From Carnegiea gigantea (Eukaryota > Streptophyta > Magnoliopsida > Caryophyllales > Cactaceae): DNA of 64,000 bases. The DNA lies in the NCBI GenBank assembly GCA_029747015.1, contig JAKOGI010002168.1:1-64000 (forward strand), in the 5' to 3' direction. Of this stretch, positions 35,679 through 49,053 are shown piece after piece (positions within the stretch are counted from its first letter, which is position 1; each line of letters starts with the position of its first letter). The notes beneath the pieces were generated by a model. The model was given only the letters and a program-made list of their open reading frames with translations. It had not been told where the DNA came from and searched no databases. Position numbers and translations under genes: made by a program.

Positions 35679-37583
35679 TTGAATCATCACCTGCTTGCCT
35701 TGGTAAATTATATCGCTGATATAGTTTTAGAATTAAAAATAGAATTCGCTAAAATTAAGACTGAACTGAAGGAGCTTAAGAATCAGTTAACTGTTGTCCA
35801 TCTTTCTCTTGTTAACGAAGTTAGACATAGCGAAAAAGTTATTCCTAGTATTAGTACTCCTTTTCAGCATAAATATCCTTTCCAAAACCAAAAAAATAAG
35901 ATTCAATTTCCTTTATAAGAAATAAAAATCCAAAAAGAAATAGGAGAACAATCTGATGAAAAATCTACTGAAAAGAAAGAAAAAAAGATGGAGTATAAAT
36001 AATATACTCTTGAAGAGCTACAAAAAATGTTCGATATAGAACAAAATCCAGATGAATTAAACAAAATCATGAGTGTAATTAGTGATAAATATGACATTTT
36101 ATCTGATGGTAATGAAGATACTAATAATATCCAATTAGAAGAAGAAGTATATCAACAGGTGAATTTGATTAAATTGGAATACCTCGATATATTGCCATTA
36201 GAAGAAATTAGGAGAAAACTTGATAAGAAATATGAAAAAATGACTATTGAAAACGAAATCAATGAGATTGGAGAGAAAATCGACCTATATAAAACAGAAA
36301 CTAATCTTATTAAGAATGTCGTTCCTAAACCTGAAGAATTTGGTGAACTATCCATGAGAAATACTCATTTTCTAAGACCTAGGTACGTTCCAGCAGGACG
36401 TATAAGTAATTTTTCCTTCGGGTTTATCCCAAGAAAAATCACGATATATGAAAAAATTGGTCTCACTCCAATTAGGCAAAATGGATATATCCTAAACATT
36501 GATGGAGTCCGTAATAGAGAAGAAATATTTGAGCGCTGAAAGAGAGGAATAAATAGTGTCTTAAACCTAAATACTACATCAACTGCGTCAAACTTCCTAA
36601 ATTACATCGAGCATAGTTTCTCTGGTACTATAGCTGGTTGGTATGATTCATTAAGTGAATATGGTAAAAATATATTAAGAGTGATGGAAACACTAGCTGC
36701 TATGTTCAAAAATTTGTCCAAAGAAATTGAAACTGAATTCATCAGAGCTAAACTTGATTCTGAAGAAAAAGCAAGAGAATGGCAACGAAAGATTGACAAC
36801 ATAGATCTATGGGACATGAGATATCTAAAAAATTATATTGCTGAATTCAGTCAATACTATTATAAAATTGGGCATAATAAAACAAATCTTGGTATGTTCT
36901 ATGACAAATTGCCATACCCTATAAATTCCATAATTAATAAAAAATACATGGCATGGCTTGAACAAACAGATGTTGTTGATACTCTTGGTTCAAGAATTTT
37001 TTATTTACGAAAATGGGTCAATGAACAATGTCTCATTCTTCAAAAGCAAAAAAAGATTAAGAAGCAGTTCTCAACTTGCTGGGATTCACCTCACCAATAG
37101 GGAAAGGAACCTGAGAAAAGAAGAAAAAGAAAATTCTATAAGAAAAAGAGCTTTAATAAGCAGCGAGGCAAAAAATATGGAAGAAAATATTATAATAAAC
37201 CAAGTCCTAAAAAACGAAGATTTTTTAGGAAATCTGCTTATTGCCCAGCAGGAAAAAACAACTGCAAATATTGGGCATGTGGAGAAGTAGGGCATTATGC
37301 TAATGAGTGCAAAAATAGGAAGAATAACAAAATTATTGAAACTTTGGGAAGTCTAGATTATGTTAAGCTTAGTGAAGATGAGGCATTAGACCTAGCCCCA
37401 AGTAACAACAAAGGAATTGTTGAAATTATATTGGATAATGAATATGAAGAAAGTGATTATGAAGAAACAAGTCATATGCTGGAAAGTAGTTTGGTTAGCC
37501 TTGATGATCTTCAAGCAGAAGAGTTTATAGTAGACAATGATTATGAAGAAGTCAAAGGGGATTGGATTCTTCCCCTAATCTAA
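35679..37583 (+). pseudogene. Viral coat protein ORF with coiled-coil N-terminus and zinc knuckle
   Basis: One reading frame runs from 35679 to the stop at 37581. It is interrupted only by in-frame stops at 35916 (TAA), 36000 (TAA), 36537 (TGA) and 37098 (TAG), with no frameshift. The N-terminal ~80 residues contain a heptad-rich coiled coil (LKIEFAKIKTELKELKNQL). The middle is the capsid region, with LDSEEKAREWQRKIDNIDLW and NKTNLGMFYDKLPYPINSII. A Lys-rich stretch then leads to the knuckle WACGEVGHYANEC (about 37270-37312), whose first cysteine is tyrosine. The C-terminus is acidic, as in caulimovirid coat proteins. The upstream stop frame makes the exact start uncertain. Confidence 0.85.
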
Positions 37584-37589
37584 AAAGAC

Positions 37590-38275
37590 ATGATCTATAA
37601 AAAATTCATTTTTCAATTAAAAAGCAAATACGTATGTGAAATGATAGAAGGAGATCTTGAAATAAAAGGATTGTTAGTATGACATTGGGGAAGTTACTCT
37701 AATTAATTGGGAGAATATCCTTAAGCATAACAAAGATAGAAAGTATAGGTATATCCATATTGGGAGTGTCCAAGTTCAAATCACTCCATTACAATATTAT
37801 AGAAAAGATATTGATCTTTACGCTTTACTTTGTGATATTCGGCAAACCAAATTTAATGATCAGATCATCATAGGGATAAAAACCAATTTATATAATGGTT
37901 CAGCAGGATTCAATTGCCGACCAAGATATTATGTGAGTCTAAAAGATGAATTTGCTAAAAACTTCATGTCCCTTAAGATAAAAATAGTTGGGATGAATAT
38001 GAAAAGAGGAGGATATCCTTTAAGGATATTTGGAAAATTATCTACAAAATAGATAATACAATAGATCATAAGACTAATGTAACAATGATAGAAGCAGAGA
38101 AATTTGAAAGTCCTACTCCATGCAAAAAATCCAGAGAATTAAGTCCAATCCTCAAGTGATAAAAATTGATCGTTCATGGATATCTAACTTTATCAATCCT
38201 ACAAAGATCAATAAGAAAAATATAATACAGATTGATAAGGAAGGTAAAATCACCATCAAACCCTAATTATTAAGA
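37590..38275 (+). pseudogene. Viral movement protein (30K superfamily), broken
   Basis: A stop-free stretch at 37681-38052 (about 123 codons) carries KYRYIHIGSVQVQITPL and FNCRPRYYVSLKDEF, characteristic of the 30K-type movement proteins that enlarge plasmodesmata for cell-to-cell spread. An ATG-containing N-terminal piece begins near 37590 in another frame, and a C-terminal piece (KIDRSWISNFINPTKI) continues to about 38275 after a frameshift. It follows the coat protein ORF within about 10 nt. Confidence 0.82.
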
Positions 38276-38530
38276 AGTATGAGTACGAGGTGACATTGGG
38301 GAGAAGGATCTTCATCTGCTAAAGAATAACTCAAGGAAGATGATATAATTAGCATGACCAGTGAAATGAGTAGAATGAGTTTTGAGGTTGCAATCTAGTG
38401 TAGATCAAATTATGAGTTTAGATAGAAAAGTTATTGGATATAAAACTAGAACTGTTACTGAACCCATCTATGAGGATGAATTAGTCAAAAATATGACTGA
38501 AAATATGCTATGAAACTACCAATACAAATT
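38276..38530 (+). other. Viral inter-domain sequence, decayed
   Basis: Short frames with stops between movement protein and protease. This is probably the N-terminal part of the polymerase polyprotein; no domain is recognised. Confidence 0.4.
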
Positions 38531-38534
38531 CTAA

Positions 38535-38870
38535 CAGCATCTGCATCCCAATAAAGGTATGTTTAGAAGAATATAATAAATATGAACTACGTACTTACAT
38601 AGATAGTGGTTGTTCTATATGCTTTGAAAAAAAAATCATTATTTCCTGAATTTATGTAGAGAAAAGCTAAAAACCCTTTACAAGTAAGGATAGCTGATAA
38701 TAATATTATAAGCCACAATGAAGCCATAGAAGGGTTATCTATAGAATTAGAAGGAGTTCAATACATTGTACCAGTTCTATGGGTCATTGATCAACTCTCT
38801 CATGATATGATTATTGGAAATAATTTCCAAAGATTATATTCTCTATACACCCAGACCATAAAATAAATAA
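38535..38870 (+). pseudogene. Viral aspartic protease domain
   Basis: YIDSGCSICF near 38600 contains the D-S-G catalytic triad of retropepsin-like proteases. Further on, HDMIIGNNFQ resembles the conserved second hydrophobic G-N-x-F motif of caulimovirid proteases. The domain would cleave the polymerase polyprotein. A frameshift within an A-run at about 38626-38634 and a TAG at about 38657 break it. Confidence 0.82.
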
Positions 38871-39035
38871 TATTTACGATTAATAGTCACTCAGTTCCTA
38901 TTGAAACATTATGTAAGGCTTACACTCATCAGAAAATTGAATTTACACGCAATCATCGTGGTGAGAAGGTAATGCCTGCACAATGAGAAGTAGCACAGAC
39001 AACCTCATTACTTGAGTTATCTATGAAAGAGCATA

Positions 39036-39754
39036 TTGTTGAACAATAAAAAAAATTATGCAAAGAACTCTACCCTGAGAGTCCTCTAAAATTCTAGGAC
39101 AAAGATAAAATATTTGCTAAAATCACTTTATTAAACCCGAACACTATCATCCGGGTTAAACAAATGGTGTATACCCACCAGGACATTCAAGAGTTTAATA
39201 AACAAATCAAAGAAGTTTTGGATAAAGGATTGATTAGAAACAATAAGATTCCTCACACTAGTCTCGCTTTCATGGTAAGAAATCATGCTGAAGAAAAGAG
39301 AGGAAAAGCTAGAATGGTAATCAATTATAAAAAGCTTAATGATAATACTGTCATTTATGATTACTATATTCTTAATAAAACAGTCCTTTTCAATAGAATT
39401 CAAGGAGCCTTTTGGTTCTTAAAAATGGATTGCAAAAGTGGTTATTGGCAGATAAAAATGAATGAGGAAAGTATTCCTTCAACTGCATTTAGTACTCCGC
39501 AAGGACATTATGAATGGATAGTAATGTCATTTGGTCTTAAAAATGTACCCCAAATATTTCAGAGAAGAATGGATAACATCTTCAAAGACCTTAATCATTG
39601 TTGTTTAGTTTACATTGATGATATTCCTGTGTTTTCCAAAATCACAGAGCAACACAAAATGATATCTTGGCTGTCACCCAAAGATACATTGGTCATCGTA
39701 CTATACTTGGAAAAAATAAGTGTATTTATGCTGAATAAGAAATTGAGTTTTTAG
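39036..39754 (+). pseudogene. Viral reverse transcriptase domain
   Basis: The open frame at 39164-39754 covers most of the fingers and palm. AFMVRNHAEEKRGKARMVIN, LKMDCKSGYWQIKM, FSTPQGHYEWIVMSFGLKN and the catalytic YIDD box at 39611-39622 are all present in order. This pattern distinguishes Caulimoviridae from Ty3/gypsy elements, which have a similar domain. The enzyme copies pregenomic RNA into DNA. Upstream, the start of the domain (39036-39163) has stops, and after FSK (about 39640) the frame decays. Confidence 0.92.
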
Positions 39755-40440
39755 GCATAGAGATAAAAGTTGGACAGATTGTTCTACAAAAGCATATTCT
39801 TAAAAAAAATAGAAAATTTTCCTGAAAGGATTAAAGATAGGAAGCTGGTAGAAAGATTTCTTGGATCTCTTACATATGCTTTAGATTTCATTAAAGATTT
39901 AGCTAAACTAAGAAAACTATTGCAACAAAAACTCAAGAAAGATGTGATGTGGATATGGACTACCAATGATTCAAAGCTTGTCCAGAACTTCAAAAAGATG
40001 TGTAAAAATCTTCTTGTTCTTAATTCACCTAATGAGGGAGATAATTTAAATCTTGAGATAAATGCTAGTAATGAACACTAGAGTGCAGTATTCAAAATCA
40101 AAGAAGGAGAAAAACTTTGTAAATATTGCAGTGGAAGCTTTAATAAAGCAGAATGCAACTATCCCACAATGGAAAAAGAAAACCCTTGCAGTTATGAGGG
40201 GAATTGAAAAGTTCTTAATCTTTTTAGCCCTAAAACATTTCTTATTTGAACTGATTGCAAAGGAATACTTGATTTCGTGAAAAACAAATTATCAAATATG
40301 CAAGCGCAAGGGAGACTCCTGCGTTGGTGATTATAGCTTAACCAGTTTTCTTTCTCTATTAAACATATACAAGGGTCAAAGAACTCTCTGGTAGACAGTT
40401 TAACGTGAGAACTCGCCAATGGTGATCATCAAAGCCGACC
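39755..40440 (+). pseudogene. Viral RNase H domain and polymerase C-terminus
   Basis: RFLGSLTYALDFIKDLAKLRK (from about 39855) is the connection region. EINASNEH near 40060 is the first RNase H motif, with the usual aspartate changed to Asn and a stop where tryptophan is expected. METL-like and ALKHFLFEL blocks follow in other frames. The end, VDSLT-stop-ELANGDHQ (about 40391-40430), matches the typical polymerase terminus. It overlaps the start of the next ORF at 40419. Confidence 0.82.
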
Positions 40441-41490
40441 TCCTGCCAGAAAAGGAGGAAATCCTTAATGAGATGTCATTTCTACTAGAACGGGTTATGC
40501 CTTCTAATAAAGTCCTTATTGATAACCTAGAATTTCATACAAAAAGTAGATTACACTTTGACCTACTTTCTACTGCCTACCTAAAACCCCAAAGATTTTC
40601 CCTTCTATGGTTACAAATTAGTTACCTTCAGTATCCTTATGATATCCAGGAAAAAATAAATTCTTATGTTCAAGAAAAATGGTTCAACAAGTGGTACGTA
40701 GCCTACATCGACTTTTATCATCATTATTCCTATGATATTTGAAAATCTTATAATACAACGATCTATTTTTCCCGACAAATGTAGAATTTGTGGTATTTAT
40801 TTTCTAGCAAATTCATTATCTCCAAATAACCCTGTCTATAAAGCCTAGAAACACAGGATGGTACTTTACTTCACAGAAATTCCAGATCCGAAATTCTCAT
40901 TTTCTCAACCTTAACTAAATTCCAGCAATGTATGTTCAAAAGGATCCATTGGATTCTTACATCTCCTGAAGGTCCAACAAAAATTTCAGTTCGCAAATGC
41001 CTAACTTTAGAGGTTTATAGCGCTCTAATTGAATATGAAAATGAAAAAGCCAAACCATCTCATTATCTTGTCCAAATCGTTGATTGCGACGATCTCAATG
41101 ATCAACAAAAAAATTAGGTTCATGAAAATTTAGTTTATCTAGTTACTGATCCTGCTTTATCAAGGGCCATTAGATTTTTCAACATTTATCATCAACATTG
41201 GGCATTAATCGAACGAGGAAAAGCATTAACGCATTTATGATAATGAATTTAAAGACTACATAAAGGCGGAAGGAGCAGTGTTAGAAGATATATTTGATTA
41301 TCTCTTTGATGTTGAAACTGAAAAATTCTTATCTGAAAAAGTGAAGAAATATCTCCTTGAATTATTTGAAGAATAAGACACAGAGCATCTTAAACAAATT
41401 GATGAAGATTTTAATAATTATCTAGATAATAATGATCTGAAAGATATAATTGGAGAAGAAGGCATGCAGAATCTCAATAATGATGACTAG
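40419..41490 (+). pseudogene. Viral last ORF (position of transactivator/inclusion protein)
   Basis: Open pieces at 40419-40742 and 40932-41117, then decayed frames to about 41490 with an acidic, helical C-terminus (EKVKKYLLELFEE). In caulimovirids with this gene order the ORF after the polymerase encodes the transactivator/inclusion-body protein, which allows reinitiation on the polycistronic RNA. I infer that identity from position only, because I do not recognise a diagnostic motif. Several stops and frameshifts are present. Confidence 0.5.
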
Positions 41491-41504
41491 TCTTATCATC
41501 ATTA

Positions 41505-41870
41505 AAAGTTCTGAAAAGTAGCTGTTCCATTATTGTACTATTGTGAAAAGTGTCCAGTCTATAAAATAAAGTGTGTACTGTAGCCATCAGTATGTATTGT
41601 AGCCATGTGAAAAATCTTTATGTACTATTAGGGCATCCTATTACCCCCATCCTCTCTATAAATAGAGAGGTTGAATGCTGAGAAGGGACAAGGTCATTTG
41701 AGCATTCTTGAGTAGAAGAGAAGTCGGGATTCTCCATTTCTCTATGAGCAAGCATCCCTAATGATCTTAACTTAAAGTCTCTCCTCAAGCTTTTTATTGT
41801 AATATTTTCATTTTCAAGCTTTCAATAAAAGAAGTTTTCTCAGTAGGGAATGTTATCCAATTGAAACTTA
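41505..41870 (+). promoter_or_regulatory. Pregenomic RNA promoter and poly(A) region of the virus
   Basis: TATAAATA at 41657-41664 sits inside a nearly perfect palindrome CCTCTCTATAAATAGAGAGG (41651-41670), resembling the 35S-type core of caulimovirids. Upstream, two 14-bp direct repeats TGTAYTGTAGCCAT (41574-41587 and 41593-41606) could be activator sites. AATAAA at 41824-41829 lies about 135 nt after the expected start site, fitting the short terminal repeat on pregenomic RNA. Confidence 0.75.
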
Positions 41871-42275
41871 TGTCTTAAATATTATAATTTCTTGATTAAA
41901 GTCTCACTATCCTTCAAAAATAAGTAAAACTTAATTAGTGACTATGATCCGAGGTAGGAAATGAAGCGGATCTGTATTATGCCTGATCTAAGAAAGGTGG
42001 AGTTGAGATTAGCAATCTCTGTAAACCGAAAACTAGAGTAATGTCGGAGTCAAGTGCCGACTACGTTCAGGTAATGGTCGAAACTCTCTTATTAAATTTT
42101 AATTATTTTGCTAAGTATGGTGGGCCATTAATCACAGAAAATATAATATTTATAAGATAAGTAATAGATTGTGATAATTAGTACCAATAAAGTTATTATA
42201 AGATGTCTAAAGAAAAATATAAGCTTAGTTTAATTAAAAAGTATCAAAAAGTTGAGTATTTGCGTGTTAAACCTC
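41871..42275. other. Probable viral leader sequence
   Basis: Noncoding sequence between the poly(A) signal and the right inverted arm. In a circular virus the leader would follow here and end at the primer site; this part may be that leader. No long frame is present. Confidence 0.4.
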
Positions 42276-42279
42276 ATTT

Positions 42280-45180
<2,901 letters not shown>

Positions 45181-45345
45181 GTTTAGGATTCATTTTCCCA
45201 AATTTGTTTATACATACAAAAAATTCTTATTTATATGCAATTATTTACTTATATTAATTTGTCTCATTTTCATCTAAATATGTTACTTTAATTCAATTGC
45301 TATCATTCTCATTTGTATAAAATATTCTAATGTGCATGATTTCTG
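45181..45345. other. AT-rich spacer
   Basis: No feature recognised. Confidence 0.5.
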
Positions 45346-45349
45346 TTAA

Positions 45350-45575
45350 CTATCTTCTAATTAAATATATTCTGAAATACTTTCCTTTTAAAGTAAATAG
45401 TGAGTGATTTTTATAAATTATCTTCTAATTAAAGATTTTTCCAAGTACTTGCCTTTTCAAATTAGTTTTAAAGAGTTATCATGTAATTAAAGATGTTTTC
45501 AAATATTTGCCTTTTAAAAGTAATTTTGAGTGATTATATTTAATTTTTATAAATTATCTTCTAATTAGATATATT
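45350..45575. repeat. Imperfect tandem repeat, unit about 60-90 bp
   Basis: Three to four diverged copies begin with TATCTTCTAATTAAA (near 45352, 45419, 45476 with changes, and 45556) and share a TTCTGAAATACTTTCCTTTT-like segment. Confidence 0.65.
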
Positions 45576-46550
45576 CTCACATAACTTTTTCATCCCTGTT
45601 TTCTTCTTCTTCCTTCCCCCCCCCCCCCGCTTCCACCAAACCCCAAATTCAATTCATCATCCTCATTTTCATCTTGCACCACCCAACCTAGAAAAGTTTT
45701 CAACCCTAACTTCCTACTTCAACCTCTCCCTTTGCTCTTCCTTCTCTCTTTTCACCTCCTTTCTCCCTCTATACTTCTCTGTCTCACACTAGCAATCAGA
45801 CTGATAACTTCATCAGTGATGAACAAGTCTTTTATGACCTAACTGACAATGCCAATGTCACCCGCCATCATCATCGTTAATGTGAAAGCCAAATTAAGCC
45901 CTAACACCCCCTTCAACCTCCTCCCAAAATCTACACCAAAATCATCATTGTTGTCTTAATCTTTCATAAGGAAAAAGGTAGATTTAGGTAGAATAAATAA
46001 GGGAGATGGAATTTTGAGGTTTAAAGGAGATAAAATAACTATTTAAAGAGAGAATGACTTAGAGGTTCATATAAAAAAAGAGAAGAGAATTGGATGGGTA
46101 TGAAGGAAAGAAGTAGCGGATTGAAAAATGAGGATGTTGGAAATGAGGAGGACAGAGAATCATGAAATTAGAGATGAAGAATTAATTATAAAAAATTCAA
46201 AGCTCCCCTTCTTTTTGTCTTTTACGGCTAATAAGGAGGAGAGTAAGAAGTAATTGTGCTAAAATTAGATATTGCCAGCTCAAAAGTCAAGAAGATACAA
46301 ATATATTTAGAAGTAAAAGCACTGAAATAAAAATTGTTATTTTAACGAATACCGATAAGTAAATTTCCCTTGATTTTGGAGGAGAAGTAGTTAATTACTT
46401 TTCCCTATACCCCACTAACCTATGCCTATCAAGCGTGGCTCTCTCTGTTTCTTTGCCCCAGAAACTACCTTAGTCAATAGCATTACTATAGCATATTAGC
46501 ATAAGTGGTCATGTGACTCTGTAATTCCCCCCCTCAACATATCAGTAACT
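45576..46550. other. Interval without recognised gene
   Basis: Contains a C-run (45617-45628) and a pyrimidine-rich part at 45600-45790. No coding domain is recognised. Confidence 0.45.
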
Positions 46551-46553
46551 GCT

Positions 46554-46596
46554 TGTCTCTCTCTCTCCCCCCTCACAGTATCCCACTTTTCCTAGA

Positions 46597-46636
<40 letters not shown>
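46554..46636. repeat. (TC)n microsatellite, 5'-UTR-like
   Basis: Two CT/TC runs (46555-46567, 46599-46636) directly before an ATG. Such tracts are common in plant 5' leaders. Confidence 0.85.
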
Positions 46637-46871
46637 ATGTCTGTGTTTCTTTTGAGGAAAATTGAAGAAGACATGAGCAGGACAAGGAAATCGAAAGCCC
46701 ATCTCACGAACGAATCCCCAAGCTCGATTTCGTTATCCCAAATTCCTCCACCGCCTTCGTCACTGCCCCTACTGGGTGAGAAGATATGGTTTGTTTCATT
46801 GTAATTTCCAGCAAGGACTACCTCTCACTACCTCTCTATACCACCGATAACATCTCCGACATTCCCACTGA
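46637..46871 (+). pseudogene. Candidate first exon of an unidentified plant gene, frame broken
   Basis: The frame from ATG 46637 (next ATG 46673) reads basic then Ser/Pro-rich (LSQIPPPPSSLPLLGEKI) and stops at 46802. A second frame from 46786 continues as FIVISSKDYLSLPLYTTDN and reaches a good 5' splice donor, GTAAGT at 46872. The two frames look like one exon split by a frameshift. Joined across the intron, the second frame is in phase with the segment at 48974. I do not recognise the family. It could be a decayed gene or a fragment captured by a mobile element. Confidence 0.35.
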
Positions 46872-48973
46872 GTAAGTAGATATCGAAAACTCATACTAAG
46901 GCCTTGATTTCCATTTTATATTCAAAATTCAAGCTCTATTTGCATGCCTTTTTTAATTTGTCTACTTGGTTATTTGGTTTTCAATCTCCTTTTTCATTAA
47001 TTTATTCACCGTATAGAGTTCTAGATTTACGCCCTTAAAAAACCATTGTTCCTTTGGGTAACTGTGGGGGTATTATTAATAGGGCATTCCTTAACTAAAG
47101 GGGAATATTTGACAAGGGAGGAAAAGTCAATGTAAAATTGAGAGATTTGTAAGCGTTTTTTAATTTTTTAATTTATTTTGATTTTGAATTTATCTTTGTT
47201 TTGTGTCTAATTTAAATTGTGATTACTATTGATAGTCCTTTCAGTCAAGTAATATTCGAATCAATTAGCGGTGAACAGAGATTCAGGTAGAGGAGATGTC
47301 TGGGGGTGGGGCTTTTCTGTTAACAGAAATTAGAATTTATGTTTCATATTGACTCAATCCTTTTTCAACAAACTAACTTATATGTGTTCTTTTAGATTAC
47401 TGAACTCCTCTTTTGTTTAAGTCTAGTTTCAAGATCCTGAATTTGGTTTGTTGAGATACTGCTAAGATTGTCTAATTCTATTTTAGAAAATCATTTATTC
47501 ATTTAATCAACCTTTTTTTTCCTTTAAGGCTTTTGGTTGTGAAAATTTTGAACTGATCTAAGCTGCTGCTCGAAATGGAACATTGACTAGTTCAAGTGGA
47601 TAAAAACCTAACCTTTAGAGTTAGTTGACTATTGCTATGGAACACGAGATTGCCAAGGGGGTTGGATGTGCATAAAAGATGATTAATATGTTCTACCCCC
47701 CTCCCTCCTATAATAAGTACAAAAGTAGCATGAAACTATAGGGGTGGTCACCGGTGACTTTTGTTTATTCATGAGCATTTATTATGAGTTGTAGGACATA
47801 TAACAATAATTGTAGTTCAAGTGGAAAGTGGGTTTATAGTGTCATTCGAATGTAGTTTTGATCATGACAAGTAAATAAGGTTCTAATACTTTTTAAAGAA
47901 AAAAGAGCTCTTACATATTCTAGGAACAATTAGCAATTGTTATGAATAAATGATATTTTGAACAAATTTAAGCTTGGGCCTTTCATTTGGGTTTAATTAT
48001 TTCTTAAACTTTTCATTGGTATGATGATACTTAAAATATGATTCTTGGAGTTTCAAGTCAGTTTCTGGGTGTTTTAAATATTGCTTCAAAATACACGATG
48101 TTATGAGCTCGTTGCAGAAGATGTGGTCTTAAGTGGGTGTTGAAGTGGGATAAAGGCATAGGATTTCCTAGAGGTATGTCTCAGAGGGATTCCTTTCAAA
48201 ATTGTAGAGACTATGAATTAACATTTTGGGAAGTGTACAAATATGTCTTTATGACTAAAGATGCTGAAATTTATAGTTTCATTCATAATGCGTTTAGTTT
48301 GAAAATTGTGATTTTGGCTTAAATTTATATCGAATGTGTTAGTTGGATGAGTTTTAAGAGCTTTTGTATTTGAATCTGGATCCTCTATTAATTGTGTGGA
48401 TGCTTCTTAAAGAAAGGTCATATTTTGTTTATTTTCTCTTTTGGTGGTGGTGGATTTTTTTTTGGGGGGGGGGGCTTAGGTTAGTGTAGGATTATAGCCA
48501 ATAGCTTTCTTTGAGCATTTTTTTCTTGATAAAAATCCTACTATAGCTTAGCTCACATGGTTGTGATCTTTTGACAATCATGGTATTTAGTTTAATTTCT
48601 TATTGTCAATTAGTAGCTCATTATGAGAATTCTCATAATAACGGTTGATGTGAGAAAGAACATGATGTCATGTAGCATGGAGAAGTGATACATGTGATCA
48701 TATGAAAATGTAGATGGGCAAGGAGCCAACGATAGAAGTAGGAGGTGTTGAGTTATACAGGGGAGACATGTTAGGATGATTTCTCTCCCCTATTTAGGTG
48801 CTAAAGTTGTTTTCTACTATTGATTCATTAGGTTGATGGGCTCTGCTGTTAATTTACTTCATTGACTTTGCACTCTCGCTTTACAAATTTTCCGTTGTAC
48901 AGTTGATTTACATGTTACTAAATGCTTAATTAGGCCATTGGCAGATGTGAGCAATCCAAATTTTGTTTTTGCA
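46872..48973. other. Intron-like or intergenic AT-rich sequence
   Basis: T-rich sequence between the two candidate exons, with a G-run near 48470. The open frame at 48137-48322 has no family features. Confidence 0.35.
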
Positions 48974-49053
48974 GTTATGAACCTCCTGTTTTAAGATTCC
49001 CATATGCTTGGCAAGACTTTGGCCAAACATCTGGTGCGAATTTACTTTGCTAA
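48974..49053 (+). pseudogene. Candidate second exon fragment of the same unidentified gene
   Basis: After a T-rich tract ending TTTTTGCAG (a good 3' splice site) the sequence encodes YEPPVLRFPYAWQDFGQ. It is in phase with the donor at 46872 and runs to a TAA near 49050. No family is recognised. A short protein ending here or a truncated copy are both possible. Confidence 0.3.

Noticed and set aside
36152..36355. Minus-strand ORF within the viral coat protein region
   Set aside because: Antisense shadow of the coat protein frame with no own motif.
41935..41955. Alternative viral primer-binding site near 41937
   Set aside because: Match to the tRNA-Met complement is poor; the site at 35604 is better and correctly placed before the first ORF.
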